64,000 nt of DNA from BQJU01 sp965229635 (GCA_965229635.1 OZ245894.1:6510001-6574000), one strand, 5' to 3'. Shown: positions 26,036 through 34,483, numbered from the stretch's first letter. Made by a program: numbers and translations. Notes: generated by a model from the letters alone, not told the origin.

Positions 26036-26172
26036 TTGCGGACGGAAGCCCGCAAGAATGTACGGAGAGGGATTCTTTTTTTACTTTTTTTATGGTCAAC
26101 CATAAGGGGCTTTCCCGTATAGATAAAAATATCGAATACAGTGAAGTCCCGCCAAAACGGGACTTTTTTTTT
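26036..26172 (+). promoter_or_regulatory. Attenuator-like leader unit 2 of the aromatic operon
   Basis: A second copy with the same 21-nt core (26091-26111) but different flanks. It has a hairpin TTGCGG/CCGCAA (26036-26055), an outer stem TACGGAGAGG (26061-26070) / CTTTCCCGTA (26110-26119, one mismatch), and a terminator AAGTCCCG (26144-26151) / CGGGACTT (26158-26165) with a T run to 26172. GGGGCTT of the core can again pair with AAGTCCC of the terminator. The short frame opening with MVNHKGL recurs at 26092 but here runs through the terminator to 26184. Confidence 0.5.
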
Positions 26173-26227
26173 GTAATAAACTGAAATAAAAGGCTTTGAA
26201 AACTTTCAAGGCAACAAAACCAGGATC

Positions 26228-27121
26228 ATGACTAAGACAGCAACGACCTACGACACCTCGGGAGAAGCCATAGAACAAGGCTCCCTGAAGGTATGTATCC
26301 AGGGCTACGCGGGTGCCTTTCACGAGATTGCTGCCCGGCACTGCTTTCAGGGAGCGAATTTGCAGATCGTACCTGCTCACACCTTTGAACAGCTGGTGAA
26401 AATGGTAGAAAAAGGCGAAGAAGCCGACATCGGACTCATGGCCATTGAAAATACCCTGGCCGGCAGCCTGATGCACAATTACCACCTGCTGAAGAAAGCC
26501 GACCTGCGGATCACCGGAGAGGTGTACCTGCGGATTAAACAAAACCTGATGGTGCTGCCCGGGGTAAAAATGGAAGATATCAAAGAGGTACACTCCCACC
26601 CCATTGCCATTCAGCAATGCCTCGATTTCTTTACCCGGCATCCGCACATTCGCCTGGTTGAAACCGTAGATACTGCCCTGAGTGCCCGCAATATCCGCGA
26701 AAAAGAGCTGCATCAGGTCGGTGCCATTGCCAGTACCCTGGCCGCTTCTTTATACGATATGGAATTATTGGCCGAAGGCATTGAAACAAATAAAAAGAAC
26801 CATACGCGCTTCCTGGTGCTGGAAAAAGCCGATCAGGTGGTGCCTCATCCAGAAGCCAATAAGGTTTCGCTCTGTTTTGCAGTGGATCACGAAGTTGGAA
26901 GTCTGTACAAAGTACTGGCAGTGCTGGCGGCCTATAATGTCAACCTGACCAAAATCCAGTCAGCCCCGATCATCGGCAAGCCGTGGGAATACCAGTTCTT
27001 CCTCGATTTTGTCACCGAAGGCAAAGTGGGCCACCAACAGGCTATTGAAGCCATTCAACCCCTCACACACGATTTACACATCCTCGGCATCTACCCTACC
27101 GGGCAGCATTTTGACGAATAA
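26228..27121 (+). CDS. pheA: Prephenate dehydratase
   Basis: The 297-residue enzyme converts prephenate to phenylpyruvate in phenylalanine synthesis. The prephenate dehydratase domain (about 20-200) begins with VCIQGYAGAFHEIAA, contains MAIENTLAGSLMHNY and the catalytic TRF motif in KNHTRFLVLE. The C-terminal ACT domain (about 215-290, VSLCFAVDHEVGSLYKVLAVLAAYNVNLTKIQS) should confer feedback inhibition by phenylalanine. There is no chorismate mutase domain; that activity is fused to DAHP synthase three genes downstream. First gene of a four-gene operon with 6 nt to the next gene. Two tandem terminator-bearing leader units lie directly upstream and probably control it. Confidence 0.95.
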   Translation: MTKTATTYDTSGEAIEQGSLKVCIQGYAGAFHEIAARHCFQGANLQIVPAHTFEQLVKMVEKGEEADIGLMAIENTLAGSLMHNYHLLKKADLRITGEVYLRIKQNLMVLPGVKMEDIKEVHSHPIAIQQCLDFFTRHPHIRLVETVDTALSARNIREKELHQVGAIASTLAASLYDMELLAEGIETNKKNHTRFLVLEKADQVVPHPEANKVSLCFAVDHEVGSLYKVLAVLAAYNVNLTKIQSAPIIGKPWEYQFFLDFVTEGKVGHQQAIEAIQPLTHDLHILGIYPTGQHFDE

Positions 27122-27127
27122 AGGAAC

Positions 27128-28309
27128 ATGAACATGGAAACCTTGAAAGAAACATTTATCAAGCCAGCCAGCCGACTAGGAGAAGTAGAAGAATACTACT
27201 TTTCCAAGAAGCTACGTGAGATAGCCCAAATGCGGGCGCAAGGCCACGAGGTGCTCAACCTCGGCATTGGCAGCCCGGATTTGCCGCCCTCGCAGGCAAC
27301 GATCGACGCGCTCGCTCTGCATAGTAAAGACGATGACAACCATGGTTACCAAAGTTACGCCGGATTGCCGGAATTACGGAGTGCCATGGGCCAATGGTAC
27401 CAAGACTGGTTTGGCGTAAGCCTGGAAGCACAAACGCAAGTGTTGCCGCTAATCGGCTCTAAGGAGGGCATCATGCACATCTCCATGACCTACTTAGAAT
27501 CAGGCGATGAAGTACTGGTGCCCAACCCTGGTTATCCAGCCTACAGCGCGGTGGCTAAGCTCACCGGTGCCACGATCCGCGAATACCTGCTTGACGAAGC
27601 TCACCACTGGCTGCCCAATTTGGAAGCTTTGGAAGCAACCGACCTGAGCCGGGTGAAAATCATGTGGATCAACTATCCGAATATGCCAACGGGAGCCAAG
27701 GCAACAAGGGAATTTTTTGAAGAATTGATCGCCTTTGCCCGCCGCAATCAGATTTTGATTTGTAATGATAACCCATACGCCTTTATCCTAAATGACCAGC
27801 CGGAAAGCTTGTTGAGCGTTCCGGGTGCTATGGACGTGGCCCTGGAACTCAATTCGCTCAGCAAGGCGCACAACATGGCGGGCTGGCGCATTGGAATGTT
27901 GGTGGGCAAGGCGGAATATCTGCAAACTATCCTGCGTTTTAAGAGCAACATGGATTCGGGTATGTACAAACCGGTACAACTGGCGGCTATTGAAGCCTTA
28001 CAAAACCCGCCAGATTGGTATGGTCAACTGAATGACGTATATGGCCGCAGGAGAAACAAGGTCTATCAATTGCTTGATCTTCTGGATTGTAAATATGACA
28101 AGGACCAGGTGGGCATGTTTATCTGGGCTCGTGTGCCGGATCGCTATCGCGACGGATTTGAACTGGCGGATGAGGTACTGTATAAGAGTCATGTATTCAT
28201 TACGCCGGGTGGCATCTTTGGCTCGCAGGGTAACGGTTATGTGCGGGTTTCCCTTTGCAGCCCGGCTTCTCAGTTTGAGGAGGCGATCAAACGGTTGGAT
28301 CAATTATAA
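27128..28309 (+). CDS. Class I/II aminotransferase of the aromatic amino acid operon
   Basis: The 393-residue PLP enzyme is a fold-type I aminotransferase. It shows NLGIGSPDLPPSQ at the N terminus, LIGSKEGIMHISMTYL, the substrate-loop NPGYPAY, NYPNMPTGA and the cofactor lysine (Lys246) in NSLSKAHNMAGWRIG, then an Arg-containing end region YVRVSLCSP. Its place between prephenate dehydratase and prephenate dehydrogenase suggests it transaminates phenylpyruvate and hydroxyphenylpyruvate (or prephenate), though sequence alone cannot exclude other keto acids. The start could be either of two in-frame ATGs two codons apart. Confidence 0.9.
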   Translation: MNMETLKETFIKPASRLGEVEEYYFSKKLREIAQMRAQGHEVLNLGIGSPDLPPSQATIDALALHSKDDDNHGYQSYAGLPELRSAMGQWYQDWFGVSLEAQTQVLPLIGSKEGIMHISMTYLESGDEVLVPNPGYPAYSAVAKLTGATIREYLLDEAHHWLPNLEALEATDLSRVKIMWINYPNMPTGAKATREFFEELIAFARRNQILICNDNPYAFILNDQPESLLSVPGAMDVALELNSLSKAHNMAGWRIGMLVGKAEYLQTILRFKSNMDSGMYKPVQLAAIEALQNPPDWYGQLNDVYGRRRNKVYQLLDLLDCKYDKDQVGMFIWARVPDRYRDGFELADEVLYKSHVFITPGGIFGSQGNGYVRVSLCSPASQFEEAIKRLDQL

Positions 28310-28324
28310 AACCAGTAAGGACGT

Positions 28325-29164
28325 ATGACGATCAGTATAATAGGAGTTGGACTAATTGGCGGATCATTGGCCATAAGCCTGAAGGAAAATGGCTTCGCCG
28401 ATCATATTATCGGAGTGGATGCCAAGCAGGAAAACCTGGACAAGGCCATCCGTCGCCGTTTGATTGACGAGGATCTACCATTGGCGGAAGCCATTGACAA
28501 ATCAGATATTCTGGTGCTGGCTACCCCCGTGGACGCCATGCTTGAATTGCTTCCGAATATCCTGGATCAAATTGAACAAAAAGTGGTGATTGACGTGGGT
28601 TCTACCAAGGTTCGTCTGCTGGAGCGGGTAGCCAATCACCCCAACCGGGGTAGGTTTGTAGCCACCCACCCCATGGCCGGAACCGAGTACAGTGGCCCGG
28701 AAGCCGCCATTCCCAACTTATTTGATCATAAGTGTACGGTGTTGTGTGATCTGGAGAAAAGTGATGCCGATGCCATTGAAATCACTCGAAATCTGTACCA
28801 CTCCATCCCGATGAGGCTTGTTGAGCTGGAGAGCCATTCTCACGATATTCATACGGCTTATGTGTCGCACATTTCACACATCAGCTCCTTTGCACTGGCT
28901 CTTACGGTGTTGGCCAAAGAGCAGGATGAAGATCGCATTTTTGAACTAGCCAGTGGCGGTTTTAGCTCTACCGTTCGCCTGGCCAAGAGTTCTCCGGATA
29001 TGTGGATTCCCATTTTCCGTCAAAACCGCGATAATGTACTCGATGTACTCGACGAACACATCAACCAACTGGCGCGTTTCCGCAGTTTGTTGATCAAGCA
29101 GGACTACGATACTTTTTACCGCTTAATTGAAGAATCTAATAAAATTAAAAAAATATTATCCTAA
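28325..29164 (+). CDS. tyrA: Prephenate dehydrogenase
   Basis: The 279-residue protein has an N-terminal Rossmann NAD(P) fold with GVGLIGGSLA (residues 7-16) and the acidic residue of IIGVDAKQEN that favours NAD. Downstream are LATPVDAMLELLP, VIDVGSTKVRLLE and the active-site region THPMAGTEYSGPEAA, then the helical dimerisation domain with SHDIHTAYVSHISHISSFALAL. It oxidatively decarboxylates prephenate to hydroxyphenylpyruvate for tyrosine. It lacks an ACT or chorismate mutase domain. It lies 15 nt after the aminotransferase gene. Confidence 0.95.
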   Translation: MTISIIGVGLIGGSLAISLKENGFADHIIGVDAKQENLDKAIRRRLIDEDLPLAEAIDKSDILVLATPVDAMLELLPNILDQIEQKVVIDVGSTKVRLLERVANHPNRGRFVATHPMAGTEYSGPEAAIPNLFDHKCTVLCDLEKSDADAIEITRNLYHSIPMRLVELESHSHDIHTAYVSHISHISSFALALTVLAKEQDEDRIFELASGGFSSTVRLAKSSPDMWIPIFRQNRDNVLDVLDEHINQLARFRSLLIKQDYDTFYRLIEESNKIKKILS

Positions 29165-29199
29165 TCACTTCTTGCAGAGGTTAGACAAATTGTACCATC

Positions 29200-30288
29200 A
29201 TGAAAATGAACATCAAGCCATTTATGGCACCCACACACGAACGGCCCTTCATCATTGCCGGTCCTTGTAGTGCCGAAACTGAAGAGCAGGTATTGCAAAC
29301 CGCCAGAGAACTGGCCACTCAAAACATCGACCTGTTTCGGGCCGGTATTTGGAAGCCTCGCACCCGTCCGGGCTCTTTTGAAGGTGTTGGCACTGAAGGT
29401 CTGGGATGGCTGAAGAAGGTCAAGGAAGAAACCGGATTGAAAGTCACCACTGAGGTGGCCAAAACGCAGCACGTTTTCGAAGCGCTGAAATACGGCATTG
29501 ACGTGTTATGGCTGGGCGCCAGAACCACCGTAAATCCGTTCTCTGTACAGGAAGTAGCCGATGCACTACAGGGTACTGATATTCCGGTGATGATCAAAAA
29601 TCCGATCAATCCTGATCTCAAGTTGTGGATTGGGGCCATTGAGCGGATTTACAAGGCGGGTATCACCAATATTGCAGCCATTCACCGGGGCTTCTCCTAC
29701 CACGGCGAAACCAAATACCGCAACGTACCGCGCTGGCAGATTGCCATCGAACTGAAGCGCCAGTTCCCCGATCTGACGATCATCGTGGATAACAGCCACA
29801 TCTGCGGACGCCGCGATATCCTGAAAGACGTAGCACAAAAGGCCATGGACCTTAATTTTGATGGCGTAATGACCGAAGTGCACCCCACGCCCGATGATGC
29901 CTGGAGCGATGCTGAACAGCAGATTACGCCTACTCAATTTAAGTCATTGATTTCCGAGCTTGTCTTCCGCGACCCGACTACCGACGATATGGAGTTTCTG
30001 GAAACGCTGGATCACCTGCGTCACGAAATTGACGAGATTGACGATGAACTGCTCAATTTGCTGGGCAAGCGCATGGAATTGGCTGACAGTATTGGTCGCT
30101 ACAAAAAGCGCAATAATATTGCCATCCTGCAACCACAGCGCTGGAGCGAAATTCTGGAGACAGCTGTTGCCAAAGGTGGACTGAAGGGACTAAGTCCTGA
30201 ATTCATGGAATCTATCCTGCGTGCCATCCACCAGGAATCAATCAACCACCAGGCAAAGATTATGAACTCCAAGGAGATTGAAGCCTAA
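29200..30288 (+). CDS. Bifunctional DAHP synthase / chorismate mutase
   Basis: A 362-residue fusion. Residues about 1-265 are a type I-beta DAHP synthase: FIIAGPCSAETEEQV, FRAGIWKPRTRPGSFEG, TEVAKTQHV, WLGARTTVNPF, AAIHRGFS and NSHICGRRD carry the metal and phosphate ligands. Residues about 270-355 form an AroQ-type chorismate mutase (LRHEIDEIDDELLNLLGKRM, IGRYKKRNNI). The fusion supplies the first step of the shikimate pathway and the branch-point step to prephenate, and in known fusions the mutase domain mediates feedback control. Last gene of the operon, 35 nt after tyrA and followed by a terminator. This domain order is known in Bacteroidota. Confidence 0.95.
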   Translation: MKMNIKPFMAPTHERPFIIAGPCSAETEEQVLQTARELATQNIDLFRAGIWKPRTRPGSFEGVGTEGLGWLKKVKEETGLKVTTEVAKTQHVFEALKYGIDVLWLGARTTVNPFSVQEVADALQGTDIPVMIKNPINPDLKLWIGAIERIYKAGITNIAAIHRGFSYHGETKYRNVPRWQIAIELKRQFPDLTIIVDNSHICGRRDILKDVAQKAMDLNFDGVMTEVHPTPDDAWSDAEQQITPTQFKSLISELVFRDPTTDDMEFLETLDHLRHEIDEIDDELLNLLGKRMELADSIGRYKKRNNIAILQPQRWSEILETAVAKGGLKGLSPEFMESILRAIHQESINHQAKIMNSKEIEA

Positions 30289-30316
30289 TCTTTAGAGGTT
30301 ATATGAAGAATTGAAT

Positions 30317-30357
30317 AAGCGGTGTTTCCACTATAATGGAAGCATCGCTTTTCTTTT
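30317..30357 (+). terminator. Terminator of the aromatic amino acid operon
   Basis: A 14-bp stem with two wobble pairs, AAGCGGTGTTTCCA (30317-30330) with TGGAAGCATCGCTT (30337-30350), followed by T-rich sequence. Confidence 0.8.
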
Positions 30358-30686
30358 TTAAAAGGACTCGCTTTTAAATAATAATTCTTGCGACCCTGCC
30401 GTTTACAATCACAACTCTCAGAGCCCTAACTCTTCACCCCAGTATTGCTACTTAGCCTAAAGCTTTTCAACGGACTAGTGAATAGACTTTCCTTTGGCCA
30501 CCTTATTCCCAAATAAAAATTCTAATGTTCCCCCTTAGCTGTAATCAGGATTTACGCCTGATTACCTGGGCGAGGTCGCAAGGCCTCGTCCTTTTTTTAT
30601 GCTTGCTTTCACAAGGTGGGTTCTTTCAACCCCTCAGGAAATTACGATTCGTAATACAATAATTTCCATATTTAAATTTAATGACC
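30358..30686. other. Intergenic region with a double hairpin and terminator
   Basis: Two adjacent hairpins occupy 30541-30598: GTAATCAGG/CCTGATTAC, then GGGCGAGGTC-GCAA-GGCCTCGTCC with a GNRA tetraloop and a run of seven T. This is a convincing terminator, but no gene precedes it within 190 nt, so it may end an unannotated short RNA. No clear promoter was found upstream of it. Confidence 0.45.
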
Positions 30687-30694
30687 TATCTTTG
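30687..30694 (+). promoter_or_regulatory. TAnnTTTG promoter box upstream of the enoyl-CoA hydratase leader
   Basis: TATCTTTG, perfect match, predicting transcription from about 30700. Confidence 0.5.
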
Positions 30695-30699
30695 TTTTA

Positions 30700-30990
30700 C
30701 TAACCCATCTATTCCATCCCTCTTGTAAATAAAAAACTGGTAGCGAATTAGTTACACCAGGCTTTCAAGTTGTCGGCTACAGCCGATTGTAGTTTTCTAT
30801 TTCCCTATGAAACAAGAAGCGTCAATTCATTGATGACTCCCATGATCAAATAATCAACGAGCCCTTCAATCATTAATGGTCCCTGAGAACACCGTATGAT
30901 CATCGAATCATCGAGAAAAGAATATTGTCCCCAACACACACAATCCAATCGTGTGTTTTTGCCCTTCTGTTTACACAGAAGGGTTTTTGT
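30700..30990 (+). ncRNA. Candidate structured leader or independent RNA ending in two terminators
   Basis: The 290-nt stretch has no protein gene. It includes the hairpins CTGGT...ACCAG (about 30740-30764) and TCGGCT-AC-AGCCGA (about 30776-30789) and ends with two hairpins in a row: AACACAC/GTGTGTT (30933-30957, then T) and CCCTTCTGT-TTAC-ACAGAAGGG (30962-30983, then TTTTT). Only 50 nt separate the last terminator from the enoyl-CoA hydratase start, so it may be an attenuating leader for that gene rather than a free RNA. Confidence 0.4.
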
Positions 30991-31040
30991 TTTAATACCC
31001 AGAATGTTTATTTTGCCGAACAAAACTAACCAGAGAAATC

Positions 31041-31823
31041 ATGAATTATACCAATCTGAAAATATCTCTTGAAGATCAAATGCTGATCGTGACCATTAGC
31101 CGTGAGAAGGCCCTCAATGCCTTGAATGCGCAGACCATGTTGGAGCTACAACACTTCTTTGGTAATGATGCGCCCAGTCGGACGGGCTATCAGGGTATCA
31201 TTCTGACGGGTGCCGGAGAGAAGGCTTTTGTAGCGGGAGCCGACATAAAAGAATTTCTGGACCTCAAAGGTGAAGAGGGTATGGAAATGGCCAGGCGCGG
31301 TCAAAATATCTTTTTCCTGATTGAACGATTTCCCAAACCGGTAGTGGCCGCAGTCAATGGCTTTGCCCTGGGCGGAGGTTGCGAGCTGGCGATGGCCTGC
31401 CACTTGCGCATTGCGGGAGAAAACGCCCGATTTGGACAACCAGAAGTGAGCCTGGGTATTGTTCCCGGCTTTGGCGGTACGCAGCGGCTCATTCAATATA
31501 TTGGCAAAAGTAAGGCTGTGGAGCTCCTGCTTACCGGCGATATGATCGGTGCCGAGGAGGCCCATCGTCTTGGTCTGGTCAATCACGTAGTGCCATCCGG
31601 AGAAGAAGTGGGTAAAGCCAAGGAAATTGTTCAGAAGATCGCTCAGAAAGGACCAATAGCCATTGCGGAGACCATTGCCGCCGTTAACGCCTATTTCCAA
31701 CACGACCAGGATGGCTTCGCCAGAGAACTGGGAGCATTCCTGAGAACCACCAATACGCAGGATTTCCGGGAAGGAGCTGGTGCCTTCATCGAAAAGCGCA
31801 AGGCAGACTTTAAGGGAAAATAA
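31041..31823 (+). CDS. Enoyl-CoA hydratase/isomerase family protein
   Basis: The 260-residue crotonase-fold protein has the two oxyanion-hole segments, AGEKAFVAGADIKEF and NGFALGGGCELAMACHLRIA, and both catalytic glutamates expected for a hydratase: Glu in GGGCELAMAC and Glu in FGQPEVSLGIVPGFGGTQRL. The end region TGDMIGAEEAHRLGLVNHVVP is also typical. Hydration of crotonyl-CoA/enoyl-CoA in fatty acid or butanoate metabolism is likely. It is transcribed alone and converges on the glycosyltransferase gene with 23 nt between stops. Confidence 0.93.
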   Translation: MNYTNLKISLEDQMLIVTISREKALNALNAQTMLELQHFFGNDAPSRTGYQGIILTGAGEKAFVAGADIKEFLDLKGEEGMEMARRGQNIFFLIERFPKPVVAAVNGFALGGGCELAMACHLRIAGENARFGQPEVSLGIVPGFGGTQRLIQYIGKSKAVELLLTGDMIGAEEAHRLGLVNHVVPSGEEVGKAKEIVQKIAQKGPIAIAETIAAVNAYFQHDQDGFARELGAFLRTTNTQDFREGAGAFIEKRKADFKGK

Positions 31824-31846
31824 TCCAGGCCGTTCCTTTGCCTCAT

Positions 31847-33805
31847 TTATCGATTTCCTAAATACCGATACCCCTTCCAAATGATGTCCAGATCCTGGCT
31901 GGCTTCGTAATCCTTAGCGTAGAGAAAATTGAGTCTTTGTAGCGTTTGTTCCGGCAGTTGGCCTACTTTCAATGCATCAACCAGAGTGAGCACCCCAGGC
32001 CGAAGTGAGGGTACATTGGCGCTGGGCGTTGGCAAAGGACAGTAGCCCACCCAGGTTTTTTGACCCATCAGTACCGAAAAGATATTCTTGAGGACCCCCC
32101 CGCGATTCGATACCAAAAAAAGGTGTAGCGGGAAGCTTACCAGAAGCGTCAGAGCGATGATGAGATCTAGCAGGCGTTTGTTGCGGCGATTGAGCGGGGT
32201 GGCTATTTTAAATTGGATATCAATGGTGTACAATTCTCCGGCCGTATTTTTTGAATGACTTCCAATAATACTGAGGCTTTCCTCTGGCACAATTTTATAA
32301 TCCAGATTCCCTCCTAATTTGGTCATCCACAACATGATATGCTGGGCGGTCACATCTTTGGAGCAGAATATCAGCTCATTGACCTTATAGATGTGCACCA
32401 CTTCATCTAATTGAGACAAACTACTGAGGTAGCTGCCTGAATCTATTTGCGCATTTGGCGCGACTGTTCCTATTAAATTTTTGTGTATTTGAGCCTGGTG
32501 CAACAGTTGCTGAACCCTTTTGCTTTCGGGCAAAGAACCGACAATAACCAGATTTTTGGTTTTGTTTCTGCCCAGGCGAAAATTGCCAAATTGGAAAAAA
32601 TGCAGTAACAGCCGCAAGGCTACCGTTCCAATCACGGCCCAAATAGCCCCCAGCAGAATCAGCGCCCGCGAAGATCGATATTCGAGATCAAGAAAGCCAT
32701 AAACTGCTGCCAGCAAGACTGTGCCAACGGTTAGACCACGGACCAGTCTGCGAAGGTTCTGGCGATCGTCATAACCCCCGCTAAAGTAGACGGTGGCCAG
32801 CCAAATGCCGATATACAAAGGAAAATTGAAATACAACACTGACTGATCGTAATAGTCGGGATTTTTAAAATGATAATTGGCCCAGAAGTGCCTGAGGAAA
32901 TAGAGCCCTCCATAAATGACAGCGGCATCCAATAATGGGAGGTAGGCTTTTTTCAAAAAATTACTGACCACCGTCATGAAGGCACGCACGTAAATGGCCA
33001 GTTGCAGCATCAGAATCAAAAGGTGTGCCTTTTCCCCTTTAAAATGCTTACGCGCAAAAATGATCATGGCCTGATAGAAGGTGCGCACATAATTCAGACT
33101 GCCTTTCTTGGTACTTTCTCCCTTGTAGTGGATGATCGTGGTGGTAGGCAGATAGTAGTTTTTATAGCCGGCCTTTACGATGCGGTAAGACAAGTCGATA
33201 TCTTCACCATACATAAAAAAGGTCTCGTCTAACAGTCCAATTTCTTCAAGCACGCTACGACGGAGCATCATAAACGCTCCAGCCAGCACTTCTACTTCGT
33301 GGGTTTCGTTTTCATCCAGATAACCCAGGTGATAGCGATTAAAGAGTTTTGATTTGGGAAATAACCGGGCCAGTCCAAATGCTTTGGCAAAAGCCACAAA
33401 AGGAGCGGGAAAGCCTCGCTTGGATTCGGGTAGGAATTTCCCGGAACCATCGATCATTTTGACCCCCAGACCACCGGCATCCGGATGTTCGTCCATGAAG
33501 TTGATACACTTTTCAAAGGTATCTTCTTCAACTACCGTATCTGGGTTAAGCAGCAGTACATACTCCCCCTTTGACTGGCGGATCGCCTGATTGTTAGCAA
33601 TTGAAAAACCGGGATTATCGGTATTGGCAATGAGGTGCACCTCCGGAAATTTCTGGCGCACCATTTCTACTGAGTCATCCACAGAATTATTGTCGACCAC
33701 CCATACTTCTGCCTCCAGGCCCTTACTCGCTTTACGAACCGAAAGCAGGGCCTGTTCCAAAAAGTATTGCACATTATAATTGACAATAATAACGGACAGT
33801 TTCAT
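31847..33805 (-). CDS. Glycosyltransferase family 2 fused to a degenerate undecaprenyl-phosphate sugar transferase
   Basis: A 652-residue membrane protein in two parts. Residues 1 to about 250 are a GT2 domain of the rhamnosyltransferase type: MKLSVIIVNYNVQYFLEQAL, VWVVDNNSVDDS, GEYVLLLNPDTVVEEDTF, FMYGEDIDLSYRI. Residues about 255-400 hold several membrane helices, followed by a nucleotide-binding-like region (TKNLVIVGSLPESKRVQQLL). The end (NRRNKRLLDLIIALTLL ... SLRPGVLTLVDAL ... FLYAKDYEASQDLDIIWKGY) resembles a WcaJ/WbaP-type sugar-1-phosphate transferase but lacks the usual central catalytic stretch. It probably acts in cell-surface polysaccharide synthesis. It is 7 nt downstream of recR in the same transcript. 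Confidence 0.85.
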   Translation of the reverse strand: MKLSVIIVNYNVQYFLEQALLSVRKASKGLEAEVWVVDNNSVDDSVEMVRQKFPEVHLIANTDNPGFSIANNQAIRQSKGEYVLLLNPDTVVEEDTFEKCINFMDEHPDAGGLGVKMIDGSGKFLPESKRGFPAPFVAFAKAFGLARLFPKSKLFNRYHLGYLDENETHEVEVLAGAFMMLRRSVLEEIGLLDETFFMYGEDIDLSYRIVKAGYKNYYLPTTTIIHYKGESTKKGSLNYVRTFYQAMIIFARKHFKGEKAHLLILMLQLAIYVRAFMTVVSNFLKKAYLPLLDAAVIYGGLYFLRHFWANYHFKNPDYYDQSVLYFNFPLYIGIWLATVYFSGGYDDRQNLRRLVRGLTVGTVLLAAVYGFLDLEYRSSRALILLGAIWAVIGTVALRLLLHFFQFGNFRLGRNKTKNLVIVGSLPESKRVQQLLHQAQIHKNLIGTVAPNAQIDSGSYLSSLSQLDEVVHIYKVNELIFCSKDVTAQHIMLWMTKLGGNLDYKIVPEESLSIIGSHSKNTAGELYTIDIQFKIATPLNRRNKRLLDLIIALTLLVSFPLHLFLVSNRGGVLKNIFSVLMGQKTWVGYCPLPTPSANVPSLRPGVLTLVDALKVGQLPEQTLQRLNFLYAKDYEASQDLDIIWKGYRYLGNR

Positions 33806-33812
33806 AGCGCAA

Positions 33813-34421
33813 TTATTCCCGCTGGTAGGGTACTCGAGAGATGATCGAACGGCCCAGGGTCAACTCATCGGCGTATTCCAGTTCTCCACCGAAGGAGACG
33901 CCACGGGCAATGGTACTAATCTTGAGGTCGTGCTCCTTAAGCTGGCGTGAGATGTAAAAAATCGTGGTATCGCCCTCAATGGTAGGGCTGAGTGCCATAA
34001 TCATTTCACGCACTTCTCCATCAGCAACACGTTGATGCAAACTGGCGATATTCAACTCATTGGGACCGATGCCCTCAATCGGTGAAATGACGCCGCCCAG
34101 GATATGGTACAAGCCTTTATATTGGCCGGTATCTTCGATGGCCATCACATCCCGAATGCCTTCTACGACACAGAGTACCGAGCGGTCGCGACGCTTGTCA
34201 CTGCAAATAACACAGACATCTGCATCCGATAGATTGTGGCAAATCTGGCAGTTTTTGATATTTTTGCGCAGATTGAGGATGGCTTCCGCAAATTGGGTGC
34301 TTACCTCCGGCTCCTGCTTGATGAGGTGCAGCACCAAACGGAGGGCTGTTTTTTTCCCCACACTGGGTAAAGATGCAAAGGCATCAACGGCCTCCTCGAT
34401 TAATTTGGACGAAAAATTCAT
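33813..34421 (-). CDS. recR: Recombination mediator RecR
   Basis: The 202-residue protein has the full RecR layout: a helix-hairpin-helix (LPSVGKKTALRLVLHLI), a C4 zinc finger (CQICHNLSDADVCVIC), a Toprim domain (LCVVEGIRDVMAIEDTGQYKGLYHILGGVISPIEGIGP) and the C-terminal segment ISTIARGVSFGGELEYADELTLGRSI. RecR acts with RecO and RecF to load RecA at gapped DNA. Length is normal. A perfect minus-strand promoter box ends only 4 nt before the ATG, which suggests a leaderless message. The glycosyltransferase gene follows after 7 nt. Confidence 0.97.
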   Translation of the reverse strand: MNFSSKLIEEAVDAFASLPSVGKKTALRLVLHLIKQEPEVSTQFAEAILNLRKNIKNCQICHNLSDADVCVICSDKRRDRSVLCVVEGIRDVMAIEDTGQYKGLYHILGGVISPIEGIGPNELNIASLHQRVADGEVREMIMALSPTIEGDTTIFYISRQLKEHDLKISTIARGVSFGGELEYADELTLGRSIISRVPYQRE

Positions 34422-34425
34422 GCAG

Positions 34426-34433
34426 CAAAGTTA
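34426..34433 (-). promoter_or_regulatory. TAnnTTTG promoter box for recR
   Basis: On the minus strand this reads TAACTTTG, a perfect box. Its last base is 4 nt from the recR ATG, so transcription would begin at or next to the start codon. Confidence 0.5.
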
Positions 34434-34475
34434 TTATTTTAAAACCTTATGTTCTTCATGGTGTTGAAAATACCT

Positions 34476-34483
34476 TAACTTTG
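34476..34483 (+). promoter_or_regulatory. TAnnTTTG promoter box for the dihydrolipoamide acyltransferase gene
   Basis: TAACTTTG, perfect match, predicting a leader of about 60 nt before the ATG at 34551. Confidence 0.5.

Noticed and set aside
30510..30535. Possible antisense pairing between TAATGTTCCCCCTTA here and AAGGGGGACATTA in the small-RNA candidate at 10045
   Set aside because: About 13 pairs with a bulge; could be chance in 64 kb and neither transcript is established.
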